From: Candidatus Didemnitutus sp.
Lineage (GTDB): Bacteria; Verrucomicrobiota; Verrucomicrobiia; Opitutales; Opitutaceae
Direction of reading: 5' to 3'
Length of the DNA: 64,000 nt
NCBI GenBank assembly: GCA_019634575.1
Contig: JAHCAY010000004.1
Coordinates: 164,001-228,000, forward strand
Shown: positions 8,820-17,900 of the stretch, piece by piece
Layout: every line of letters begins with the position of its first letter
Numbering within the stretch: position 1 is the stretch's first letter
Program-made: the position numbers and the translations under genes
Notes under the pieces: model-generated
Seen by the model: only the letters and a program-made list of their open reading frames with translations
Databases searched by the model: none
Told to the model about the DNA's origin: nothing

Positions 8820-10484
8820 ATGCTGCAATCGCTCCGCATCCGCAACCTCGCGCTGCTCGAAGAAGTCGAGCTGGAGTTCGAAGGCGGGTTCACGGCGGTG
8901 ACCGGCGAGACCGGTGCGGGCAAGAGCATCCTGCTTGGCGCGCTGTCGCTGCTGGCCGGCGCGCGCGTCGACAAGACGATCGTGCGCCAGGGCGCCGCGG
9001 CGTGCGAAGTGGAGGCGGCGCTGTTCTTCGCGGACACGCGCAAACTCGACGCCGCGCTCGAAGCGCTCGACCTGCCGCCGTGCGACGACGGCGTGTTGAT
9101 CCTCAAGCGCAGCGTGCCGCGCGAGAAGGCGCCGAAGATCTCCGTCAACGGCTCGCTCGCCACGCTCAGCGCGTTGCAGGAACTCGGCGAGCACTGGATC
9201 GATTTCCACGGACCGGGCGAACCGCGCCGCCTGCTCAAGGACGGCTGCCAGCGCGAGCTGCTCGACTTGTTCGCCCGCAACGACGACGCGCGCGCGAAAT
9301 ACGCCGCGGCCTACGGCACGTGGCGCGGGTTGGTCGACGAGCGCGAGCGCCTGCTCGCAGCCGAAAAGCTCTCGCCGGACCAAATCGAGTTTCTCCGCTC
9401 GCAGCTGAAGAAGTTCGACGCGCTGGAGCTGACCGACGAGGCCATCGCGGCGCTGGAGCGGGATTTCACCCGCCAGCAGAGCGCGCAGGAAATCGTGCAG
9501 CTCGCCGCGGGTTTGAGCACGGGTTTGAGCGGCGAGGACGGCGTGCTCGGACGCGTCGCGGCGCTGTTGCGCGAGGCGCGGCAACTCGAGGCGCTCGACC
9601 CGGCGAGCCAGGCTCTGGCGGAGCGGTTGCAGTCGGCGTCGGTCGAGCTCGGCGATCTCGATGCGGAGTTTTCGTCGTTGGCGACGTCGCTGAATTTCGA
9701 CGCCGAGCAGGCGGAGCTGCTCGCGGAGAAGATGAACGCGTGGCTCGACCTGAAGCGCAAACACGGCGCCAAACTCGAGGCGGTCGTCGCCGCGCGCGAG
9801 GAGATGCGCCGCCGGCTCGAGTTGCAGAGCGACGTCGAAGGCTCGCTCGCGAAACTCGAAAAGCAGATCGGCGAGACGCTCAAGGCCGCGAAGAAGGCGG
9901 CCGCGGAGCTGCGCGCCACGCGCGAAAAGGCCGGCGCGCAGCTCGAGCGCGCGGCGGCGAAGGTCATCGTCCAACTCGGTTTCAGGAAGGCGGACTTTCG
10001 CGTGCGGTTTGCGGCGTTGCCGGAGCTGACGGCGCACGGCGATACGGGCGTGGAGTTTTTGTTTTCTCCCAACGTCGGCGAGGCGCCGTTGCCGCTCAGC
10101 CGCATCGCGTCGAGCGGCGAGCTCGCGCGCGTGATGCTGGCGTTGAAGACGGTGCTGGCGGCGATCGACGACGTGCCGCTGCTGGTGTTCGACGAGGTCG
10201 ACGCCAACGTCGGCGGCGAGATCGGCCGCATCGTCGGCGAAAAGATGGCCGACATCGCGGAGAAACACCAGGTGCTCTGCGTCACGCACCTCCCGCAGGT
10301 CGCGGCGCAGGCGGCGAATCATCTCGTGGTGACGAAGGACCAGAGCGGCGACCGCGCGTCGGTGGCCATCGAGCCGATCCACGGCAACCGCAAGCAGCGC
10401 ATCGGCGAACTCGCCCGCATGCTCGGCGACCGCAACGCGAAGAGCGCGCAGGCGCACGCGGAGGAGTTGCTGGGGAAGCGGTGA
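8820..10484 (+). CDS. recN: DNA repair protein RecN
   Basis: 554 residues, the normal length. RecN is an SMC-like ATPase acting at double-strand breaks. Walker A (GETGAGKSILLGAL) is at residues ~30-42 after the RecN/RecF-type start MLQSLRIRNLALLEEVELEF. The middle (~150-380) is helical and charged as in coiled-coil arms. The C-terminal ABC signature SSGELARVMLALK, Walker B LLVFDEVDANVGGEIG and the family-specific CVTHLPQVAAQA are intact. It is first on the plus strand after the tRNA. No SOS box was recognised in the 125-base upstream gap, which otherwise shows nothing. Confidence 0.97.
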   Translation: MLQSLRIRNLALLEEVELEFEGGFTAVTGETGAGKSILLGALSLLAGARVDKTIVRQGAAACEVEAALFFADTRKLDAALEALDLPPCDDGVLILKRSVPREKAPKISVNGSLATLSALQELGEHWIDFHGPGEPRRLLKDGCQRELLDLFARNDDARAKYAAAYGTWRGLVDERERLLAAEKLSPDQIEFLRSQLKKFDALELTDEAIAALERDFTRQQSAQEIVQLAAGLSTGLSGEDGVLGRVAALLREARQLEALDPASQALAERLQSASVELGDLDAEFSSLATSLNFDAEQAELLAEKMNAWLDLKRKHGAKLEAVVAAREEMRRRLELQSDVEGSLAKLEKQIGETLKAAKKAAAELRATREKAGAQLERAAAKVIVQLGFRKADFRVRFAALPELTAHGDTGVEFLFSPNVGEAPLPLSRIASSGELARVMLALKTVLAAIDDVPLLVFDEVDANVGGEIGRIVGEKMADIAEKHQVLCVTHLPQVAAQAANHLVVTKDQSGDRASVAIEPIHGNRKQRIGELARMLGDRNAKSAQAHAEELLGKR

Positions 10485-10560
10485 GCGAGTGCGTGGGTGG
10501 GCGCCGGCGTCCTCGACGGCGCTGGAGCGGCTGCGAGATATCGTCACGCGGCCGCGCGTT

Positions 10561-10589
10561 TGTCGCCGCCGGGACGGCGGCGACCACCC
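10561..10589. repeat. dispersed GTCGCCGCCGGGACG repeat, copy 1
   Basis: The hairpin GTCGCCGCC...GGCGGCGAC lies in the gap between recN and the aminotransferase gene. A second copy with the same flanking order (CGTCACGCG shortly upstream, ACCACC after) is at 37178-37205. Confidence 0.6.
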
Positions 10590-10593
10590 GTGC

Positions 10594-10616
10594 AGCGGGA
10601 GCAAGATGCTCCCGCT
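10594..10616. repeat. palindromic repeat of the CGGGAGC family
   Basis: AGCGGGAGC and GCTCCCGCT form a perfect 9-bp stem around AAGAT, followed by ACTTTG. Copies with the same stem core and a CTACTYTG-like tail occur at 40992-41054; a shorter one is at 4261. It lies within the 184-base recN-aminotransferase gap. Confidence 0.6.
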
Positions 10617-10668
10617 ACTTTGCGGCGCGGCTCCAGTAGCCGCTTTTCTCCCCCACTTAGTCCGGAGC

Positions 10669-11916
10669 ATGACAGGAAATCCCGTCGCCTCCCGGCTCGC
10701 TTTTGCGCGGCGGGCCACTTCTTATGACGCCGTGTCAGAGTCCATCCATGCCTTCGCGCGTCGTCTCGCGACGATGCGGCCCTCCACGATCCGCGAGATT
10801 CTCAAAGTCACGGCGCAGCCCGACGTGATTTCCTTCGCCGGCGGCCTGCCGGCGCCGGAGCTTTTTCCGGTCGCCGAGGTCCGCGCCGCCGCCGATGCCG
10901 TGCTCGTGAAGGAAGGCAGCCAGGCGCTGCAATACGGCCCGAGCGAGGGTTACATGCCGCTGCGCGAGTGGATCGCGACCGAGATGGCCGCGCGAGGCAT
11001 CACGGCGAAGCGCGAGGACGTCCTCGTCACGAACGGTTCGCAACAGGTGCTCGATCTCGCGGGCAAGTTGTTCCTCGATCCGGGCGACGTCGTGCTGACG
11101 GAGAACCCGACCTACCTCGCGGCGATCCAGGCGTTTCAGACCTTCGAGGCGAAGTTCGTCGGCGTGCCGACCGACGAGCACGGCCTCATTCCCGAGGCGT
11201 TGCCGGAGCTGATCAAACAGCACCGCCCGAAATTTCTCTACACGATCCCGAGCTTCCAGAATCCGACCGGCATCACGCTCATCGCCGAGCGGCGCAAGAA
11301 GCTCGCCGAGATCGCCGCGCGCGAGGGCCTGTGGATCGTCGAGGACGATCCCTACGGCAAGCTGCGCTACAGCGGTGTCGACGTCGCCCCGATCAAGCAC
11401 TGGGACACGGCCGATCGCGTGATCTACGTCAGCACGTTCTCGAAAACGATCGCGCCGGGCTTCCGCCTCGGTTGGGTCGTGGCGCCGAGCGAGATTTTCA
11501 ACCGCATGCTGATCCTGAAGCAGGCGTCCGACCTGCACACCTCGAGCTTCGACCAGCGCGTGGCCTACGGTTACCTCAGCAGCGGCAAGCAGCCCGAGCA
11601 TCTGGAAAAAATCCGCTGCGCCTACGGCGAGCGCTTCGGCATCCTCGACGCGGCGCTGCGCGAGCAACTGCCCGCCGGCTACTCGTGGACGAAGCCCGAG
11701 GGCGGCATGTTCCTCTGGGTGACGGGGCCGGCCGATCTCGACGCGCTGCAACTCCTCGAGCGCGCCATCGCGCAGAAGGTCGCGTTCGTGCCCGGCCGCG
11801 ACTTCTTCCCCGGCGACGGCGGCAAGAATCACCTGCGGCTCAACTTCTCGAACTCCACGCCCGAGCGCCTGCGCGAAGGCGTGCGCCGCCTCGCGGCGCT
11901 GTGTCGCGCCGTCTGA
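10669..11916 (+). CDS. PLP-dependent aminotransferase, 2-aminoadipate/MocR-like fold
   Basis: About 415 residues from the ATG at 10669; the GTG at 10732 or ATG at 10774 are possible shorter starts, since homologues begin close to MRPSTIREILKVT. Fold-type I features: ISFAGGLPAPELFP, NGSQQVLDLAGKLF, PSFQNPTGITL (PLP-ring Asn), the IVEDDPYGKLRY aspartate, and the Schiff-base Lys in STFSKTIAPGFRLGW. This matches the LysN/2-aminoadipate aminotransferase group, which acts on 2-aminoadipate, branched-chain or aromatic amino acids. There is no DNA-binding domain, so it is not a MocR regulator. It is monocistronic between recN and hypE, and its substrate cannot be fixed from sequence. The 200-base gap after it (11917-12116) holds no gene; a single degenerate fragment of the ACCACGGATT dispersed repeat is near 11994. 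Confidence 0.88.
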   Translation: MTGNPVASRLAFARRATSYDAVSESIHAFARRLATMRPSTIREILKVTAQPDVISFAGGLPAPELFPVAEVRAAADAVLVKEGSQALQYGPSEGYMPLREWIATEMAARGITAKREDVLVTNGSQQVLDLAGKLFLDPGDVVLTENPTYLAAIQAFQTFEAKFVGVPTDEHGLIPEALPELIKQHRPKFLYTIPSFQNPTGITLIAERRKKLAEIAAREGLWIVEDDPYGKLRYSGVDVAPIKHWDTADRVIYVSTFSKTIAPGFRLGWVVAPSEIFNRMLILKQASDLHTSSFDQRVAYGYLSSGKQPEHLEKIRCAYGERFGILDAALREQLPAGYSWTKPEGGMFLWVTGPADLDALQLLERAIAQKVAFVPGRDFFPGDGGKNHLRLNFSNSTPERLREGVRRLAALCRAV

Positions 11917-12116
11917 CGCGCCGCCTCGTCCCAAGGCTTATCGGGCGCGAGGTGGTCGAACGGTGCTCGTGCCGCGCGGGCGCCGCTGAATTGACCACGG
12001 ATTGCACGGATGCGTCACGCGGCGCGATTGCTGGCGTTCAAAAGATGCGCAATGCCCGCCACGGCTTGCGCATGAAACGCACTCGGGTTTTCGCGGCCGA
12101 TTTCTAGTCTTCGGCC

Positions 12117-13190
12117 ATGAGTTCCGCCGGTCCCACGCCTTCCGGTTTCACGACCTGTCCGGTGCCGTTGCCGCACAAGACCGAGATCACGGTCGGGCAT
12201 GGCGGCGGCGGGAAGCTCACGCAGGACCTCATCGATTCGGTCTTCCGGCCGGCGTTCGCGAATCCCGCGCTCGAGGCGCAGCACGACGGCGCGCTGTTGA
12301 AATTTCCCGGCGGCGGACGGCTGGCGTTCACGACCGACTCGCACGTGGTCAGCCCGCTGTTTTTCCCCGGCGGCGACATCGGCAAGATCGCCGTCAACGG
12401 CACCGTGAACGACCTCTGCATGTGCGGCGCGCTGCCGCTGTGGCTCAGCGCGGGCTTCATTCTCGAGGAAGGTTTTCCCGTCGATACGTTGAAGAAAGTC
12501 GTCGCCTCGATGAAGGAGGCCGCCGAACGCGCCAACGTTGCCATCGTCACCGGCGACACGAAGGTCGTCGAGCGCGGCAAGGGCGACGGACTCTACGTGA
12601 CGACCGCGGGCGTCGGCGTGATCGAGACGTCGCTCACCGTCGCGCCCACGAGCGTGCGCGCCGGCGACGCCATCGTGCTCAGCGGCGACCTCGGCCGGCA
12701 CGGCATGGCGATCATGGCCACGCGCGCCAACCTCAGTTTCGAGAGCGAGATCACGAGTGACTGCGCGCCGCTGGTGGCGCCGGTGCAGGCGTTGCTCGCG
12801 GCCGGTTTGGAAATCCACTGCCTGCGCGACCTCACGCGGGGCGGCCTCGCGACCTCGCTCGTGGAAATCGCGGAGCAGTCAAAACTGGCGCTCGCCATCG
12901 ACGCCGCGAAGGTGCCCGTGAGCGAGATGGTGCAGGGCGCCTGCGAGATTCTCGGCCTCGACCCGCTCTACGTGGCGAACGAGGGCCGCTTCGTGTGCAT
13001 CTTGCCCGAAGCGCAAGCGGCGCAGGCCGTCGAGATCATAAACCGCACCGCGAGCGACAACGCCGGCGCGGCCACGATCATCGGGAAAGTGAAGCCCGGT
13101 CCGGCTGGCCAGGTGACGCAACGCAGCGTCATCGGCGCCGAGCGCATCGTCGACCGCCTGAGCGGCGAACAGCTCCCGCGCATCTGCTGA
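12117..13190 (+). CDS. hypE: hydrogenase maturation protein HypE
   Basis: 357 residues. HypE takes a carbamoyl group from HypF onto its C-terminal Cys and dehydrates it to thiocyanate, the source of CN ligands for the NiFe site. Visible: the AIR-synthase-like start ITVGHGGGGKLTQDLI, FTTDSHVVSPLFFPGGDIGKIAVNGTVND (split across the ATP site), DLTRGGLATSLVEIA, and the exact C-terminal tail PRIC with Cys as last residue. Length is normal for HypE. Unlike the other hyp genes it is on the plus strand, about 5 kb from hypD, with a defence island between. It therefore has its own promoter, presumably in the 200-base gap upstream. Confidence 0.97.
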   Translation: MSSAGPTPSGFTTCPVPLPHKTEITVGHGGGGKLTQDLIDSVFRPAFANPALEAQHDGALLKFPGGGRLAFTTDSHVVSPLFFPGGDIGKIAVNGTVNDLCMCGALPLWLSAGFILEEGFPVDTLKKVVASMKEAAERANVAIVTGDTKVVERGKGDGLYVTTAGVGVIETSLTVAPTSVRAGDAIVLSGDLGRHGMAIMATRANLSFESEITSDCAPLVAPVQALLAAGLEIHCLRDLTRGGLATSLVEIAEQSKLALAIDAAKVPVSEMVQGACEILGLDPLYVANEGRFVCILPEAQAAQAVEIINRTASDNAGAATIIGKVKPGPAGQVTQRSVIGAERIVDRLSGEQLPRIC

Positions 13191-13301
13191 GCCCTGTGCT
13201 GAGAACGCACTTGCTCCTAGCGCCACGCTGGGAAGCATTCGGCTCGAACCGGTTGGCGAATACAGGGCCCGTCGACGGCGAACATTCGACTTGTTACGGG
13301 C

Positions 13302-14153
13302 GTGAAATCCAGAACTTCAGCGGCTCTCCTGCATTCCGACTACCTGCCATGGCTTGCGGCGCTGAAGCAGCGCATTCGCTCCGCGCAGCTCCAAGCCGCC
13401 GCTCGCGTCAATCACGAGCTGTTGCGGCTTTACTGGGATCTCGGTCGGGCGATCACCCAGGCCCAGTTGAACGCGCACTACGGCAAACGCATCGTCGAGC
13501 GCCTGGCGGTTGATTTGCAGCGCGAATTTCCCGGCGTGGCTGGTTTCTCCGCGCTCAACCTCTGGCGAATGCGCGCCTTCTACGAGGCCCACCGCGCAGC
13601 TGCGGAGATTCTGTCACCGGCTGTGACAGAATCCTCACCTCCGAAAGCGGGGTCGCGGGCGCGAAAGTCTCGCTCCGGAAAACTGTCACCGGCGGTGACA
13701 GTTTTGGGAGACTCAAGGGCGCTCACGTCTTCCTCCGGCCCGCCGGAGCCTTTCGCCTCTCTGCCGTGGAGTCATAACCTCGTGTTGCTCCACCGCCTCG
13801 ATTCGGCGGGTGAGCGCGCTTGGTATGCCCGTGCTGCCGTCCAGCACGGTTGGAGCCGTTCCGTGCTCGTCGCCCAGATCGAGCAGGGCGCCCATGCTCG
13901 CGCGGGCAAAGCCCTCACGAATTTCGCCGCCACGCTGCCGCCCGCCCAGTCCGACCTCGCGCAGCAAACGCTCAAGGATCCCTACCTCTTCGACTTTCTC
14001 GCGCTTGGTCCCGCGGCCAGCGAGCACGACTTTGGACAGAGACTTGTGGAATACGTGCCAAAGTCCCTTGGCGGTTTTTGCCGGCGTCGTTTCTCCGTTG
14101 AAGAGAGGCTGGAGCATGGGCCAATTTTTGATCCTCGAATTATGCTCAACTAA
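13302..14153 (+). pseudogene. truncated DUF1016 / YhcG-family nuclease, N-terminal part only
   Basis: The first ~245 residues match the DUF1016 N-terminal domain: DYLPWLAALKQRIRSAQ, NHELLRLYWDLGRAI, GFSALNLWRMRAFYEAH, LPWSHNLVLLHRL, RAWYARAAVQHGWSRSVL and KDPYLFDFLALG. In full-length relatives (~340-380 residues) a PD-(D/E)XK nuclease domain follows (typically FVGRQY... then IDLLFYH...). Here the match stops after about residue 245 (base ~14040) and an unrelated ~40-residue tail leads to a stop at 14153, so the nuclease domain is missing. Two strong palindromes lie inside the gene. This family is common in defence islands. It is either a decayed gene or a retained DNA-binding fragment. Confidence 0.8.
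13611..13705. repeat. two palindromes of the CTGTCACCGG type inside the truncated DUF1016 gene
   Basis: Copy one (13611-13629) pairs CTGTCAC with GTGACAG around five bases. Copy two (13679-13705) pairs AAAACTGTCACCG with CGGTGACAGTTTT around one G, a perfect 13-bp arm. Both fall in the variable linker between the two DUF1016_N blocks and encode a repeated LSPAVT peptide. Confidence 0.75.
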
Positions 14154-14194
14154 AGCTCCTCGTAATCCACGCTCGATTCTATTTTCTGAAACCG

Positions 14195-14995
14195 GTGCCC
14201 CTGCCGTCCACAGTCGCCTATCAATCTACCCACGGATGTGTATCGTGCGATGGCTTGGACGTGCAGAACGGTGACGAGCTTGGTGCATTTTTGACCGGCC
14301 CGGTGGCGGCACGGCTCGATGATGCCGAGGGCGGTGCAGAATTCCGCGACCACTTACGGGGAATCAGCCTTACAGGAATGGGGCAGGACGCGTTGGAAGA
14401 GGTGCTCGCCGCCGAGGAGCCAGAAGAGCGCGATTGGGCGGCAGGCGAAGCCCTCGCCGAGGCCATGCTGGAAGAGCATCACGAAGTAGTGCTTCCGTGG
14501 AATACCGAGCGCGACAAGCGCAACCCCTTCGCCTCGCTGCCAGGAGCGGACATCGTGGGGTTCCAGCGTGATGGAGATTCCCATCGCCTCGCCCTTGGCG
14601 AGGTAAAATGCTCGTCCGAAAAACAATCACCCCCGCAAGTCATGAGCGGGCGCAGTGGCAGCACCGGCATGGGGCACCAAATCGATGCCTTGGCTAGCAA
14701 CCTCGGCACGATTTGCCAGCTCCTCAAGTGGCTGTTGCCCCGCGTCAAAAGCACGGCTCACGAAGCGACCTTCAACCAAGCCTGCGCTCGTTATTTTAAC
14801 TCTGACCGCCGCGATCTCGCCCTGTTTGGCATTCTTGTGCGCGACCAGGCTGCGCGTGATACCGATCTAAGAGCTCGCGGGCAGGATCTTGGTGGAAGGT
14901 TACAAGCTCCAACGCGGTGCAGTCTCATCGCCCTCTACCTACCTTGGCCAATCAGCCGATTGCCGGAACTCATCCGGCAAGGAGGTGCAGCATGA
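14195..14995 (+). CDS. HamA/AbpA-like (DUF1837-type) PD-(D/E)XK nuclease of a two-gene defence system
   Basis: About 266 residues from a GTG at 14195; no good Shine-Dalgarno precedes it, and the open frame reaches back to 14132 without another standard start, so the N-terminus is uncertain. The core looks like a restriction-type nuclease: a helix with GEALAEAML (Glu85), then VVLPWNT, an Asp in GADIVGF (Asp119), and the ExK pair in LALGEVKCS (Glu136, Lys138). This Glu...Asp...ExK spacing and order match HamA (DUF1837) effectors of Hachiman and AbpA of E. coli. The stop overlaps the helicase start by ATGA, so the two are co-translated. GC and codon use are more relaxed than in the flanking hyp genes. 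The function as degrader of invading or damaged DNA is family knowledge; assignment to Hachiman rather than a sister family is inference. Confidence 0.72.
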   Translation: MPLPSTVAYQSTHGCVSCDGLDVQNGDELGAFLTGPVAARLDDAEGGAEFRDHLRGISLTGMGQDALEEVLAAEEPEERDWAAGEALAEAMLEEHHEVVLPWNTERDKRNPFASLPGADIVGFQRDGDSHRLALGEVKCSSEKQSPPQVMSGRSGSTGMGHQIDALASNLGTICQLLKWLLPRVKSTAHEATFNQACARYFNSDRRDLALFGILVRDQAARDTDLRARGQDLGGRLQAPTRCSLIALYLPWPISRLPELIRQGGAA

Positions 14996-17900
14996 GCCAC
15001 TGGCTGCTTGACGTGATTGCGGAAAAGCGAGCGAGCGCACTGCGCGAAGCCGACCGCGTCCAATTCTTTCACGAGATGGCGCGGGAGGTGCCAGCTTTTG
15101 ATACGGATGTAATCCACGAAGTGGCTGCCGCCTTGGAAATCGCCGTGCTCGATTTGGAGGTGGATCGGCTCACTGATGATCCCGGCCGCCGTGCTCTCGG
15201 ACGTCAGGCAGCGGCAGACGCATTCCGACTCTTGCGGGTGATTCCTCTACCTCCGGCCAGCATCAATGCCGGGTCGCATCTGCTCCGCGCGTCTGCGCTG
15301 GCCGTTCTAGGTGATCGTGGAGCAGACGCCGCGCGCTGGTTGCGCGCGTTGGAGGCGGAAAATAGTTGGCCTGATCTGCCGCTAAATTCGCCAAACTGGG
15401 GCGAGCGTTGCCGTGCCACACTGACCGATACCTGGCTTCGGCTGGTGCGTAAGAAAGGCTGGAGTGATCGCGACACTGTGCTGGAACGAGTGGCGGCTCT
15501 CCGTTCCACGCAGCAGGAATTTGAGCGCGATTATCTGCATGCCTTCACTCCGCTGGAGGCCAAGCGCTCAGCGCTAGAGTTAATCGCCATTTATCATCTG
15601 GCGAAAGCGGCCGACGTGCTCGCGCATTTCATCACCGATGGCGTGGTGAACGGCGACCATCAGGTGCAACTACTGCTTGATTCACACTTCGACCGAGCCG
15701 TCGCCGCGTGCGAAACCGCCCGTCTTGTAGAACTAGAACCGATGGCGCGACTGCTGGCGCGCGCCGCCGCACAGATGGTCGAAAACTCCATTTGGACAGT
15801 TACCCGGGCGGTGAATTCGCGCGTGACAGACTTCGTGCGGGAACTGGTTAAACGAGGCCGCGGCGAGCGGGCGCTGTTCGACGTGTTGCCGCCACAACGT
15901 CGCACGCTCGCTGAACATGGCTTACTTGGTTCCAGTCGGCGCGCGGTGGTCGTGAGCCTGCCCACCTCCAGCGGCAAGACTCTCATCGCCCAGTTCCGAA
16001 CGCTTCAGGCGCTCAATCAGTTTGAGGACCGGAAAGGCTGGGTTGCCTACCTCGCGCCAAGCCGTGCGCTGGTGAATCAGGTCACACGCCAACTGCGCCG
16101 GGATTTTACTCCCCTCGGCGTGGTGGTTGAGCGGGTTAGCCCGGCCATGGAGGTCGATGGGGTCGAAGCGGGCGTGCTCAGTGAATCTCGTGACCAAGCG
16201 CAGTTCCGCGTCCTTGTTGCCACTCCCGAAAAGTTCGATCTCATGATGCGCCAAGGCTGGGAGGAGAAAATCGGCCGGCCCTTGACCTTGGTAGTCGTGG
16301 ACGAGGCGCACACCATTCAGGACAAAGAGCGCGGCCTACGCCTGGAGCTGCTGCTCGCCACTATTAACCGCGAGTGCCGGGAGGCACAGTTCTTGTTGCT
16401 TACGCCGTTTATTCGCAACGCTCGCGAGGTCGCTCGCTGGCTCGGTGGACCGAATTCCGATGACATCAGCATCGGCGTGGATTGGCAGCCTAATGATCGC
16501 GCCATCGGCATTGTTAGCCCTGTGGACGCCGGCCCGAAAAACGGACAAAGCCGCGACTATCGGCTAGAGTTCGAGACGGTTCATACTTCGCGTCAAACGA
16601 TCAAGGTCGAAGAGGCGTTCTCTTTCGGCAAAGACGAGGCGTTGGCCTCGACATTGTCGAAGGCCCAGGACGTCGGCACCCTGGCAGCCATTGCGGCCCG
16701 TAAGTTGAAGACCCGTGGCCCGGTCATCGCCGTGCACAGCAGGCCAGATTTCGTTTGGGGCCTCGCCGGAAAGATCAAGTCCGAGCGGACTGCGAGATTG
16801 TCTAGCGATGTGCGCTTTGTTCAGGAATATGTTGCCGCTGAGATGGGCGCGCAGTTCCCGCTAGTCGAACTGCTTGCCCATGGAATCGGTGTGCATCATG
16901 GCGGCCTGCCGGAAGAGATCCGAATGCTGATGGAGTGGCTTTTCGAGAAGGGGGAACTCGATGTTCTGGCCGCAACCACGACCATCGCCCAAGGCGTCAA
17001 TTTCCCTGTGAGCGGAGTGGTTATGGCAGCAACGAACTACTTCTCGGAAGGGCAAGCGGTTCCAATGCCAGCCGAGGACTTTTGGAATATTGCAGGTCGT
17101 TCCGGACGCGTCTCCCAAGGTCAACTAGGCGTCGTAGCGCTAGTGGCGAAAAATAGCGTGGAAGTGACTGCTCGGAAGACCTTCATCAATCGCCAGACGG
17201 GCGATCTGAACTCCGCCCTGATCGCGGTCGCACAAGCGGCGGGCGACTTAATGTCTGATCTAGGCAGAATCGTATATTCCCGCCCTGAGTGGTCCGGCTT
17301 TCTACAGTATCTTGTTCACACCTATCGACAGATGGGCGAACCAGCAAATTTTGCTGACCAAATCGAGCAGGTGCTTCGCGGCACCCTTGGCTTTGAAAAG
17401 CTCCGTGCATCGAACCCCGTCGCTGCCCGTCAGCTGTTGATAGGTATCGAAGCTTATGTTGCGGAAATGATGCAACCCCGACAGCCGCTGAAGCTGGTGG
17501 ATAGCACTGGGTTTTCGCTTCAGAGCATCCGCACAGTCTTGGCAAACAAAGGCAACATCGGCCCTAACTCTTGGGATCGCGACCGCTTGTTCCGTGATGG
17601 TGATCGGACGTTACAAGACATGATGGGTGTGCTGTTACGCGTCCCGGAACTGAGGGAAAATCTTAAGGCGGTTCTCGGCGGTCAGGCTCAGGATGGAGAC
17701 AAACTCGCGCTTATCCTTAAAGACTGGGTAAATGGTGAAGAGCTTACGACCATCGCCGCGCGCCATTTTTCCACCGAAGGCGATGACGGCGTAGACGCCC
17801 TGACCAGATGCGGGCAAAATCTCTTTGGCAAACTCGCCCAAACCTCTTCGTGGGGGTTGAACGCATTGTTGGCGATCACAGGCTCTGAACTCTCGGACGA

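Noticed and set aside
10489..10668. Upstream extension of the aminotransferase to 10489
   Set aside because: The extension is encoded by intergenic palindromic repeats and gives an Arg/Cys-rich non-family sequence.
11990..12020. A complete inverted repeat element between the aminotransferase gene and hypE
   Set aside because: Only one degenerate ACCACGGATT-like arm is visible; no partner arm could be found.
13611..13705. A CRISPR array from the repeated palindromes
   Set aside because: Only two copies, inside a coding frame, with no regular spacers and no cas genes in the window.
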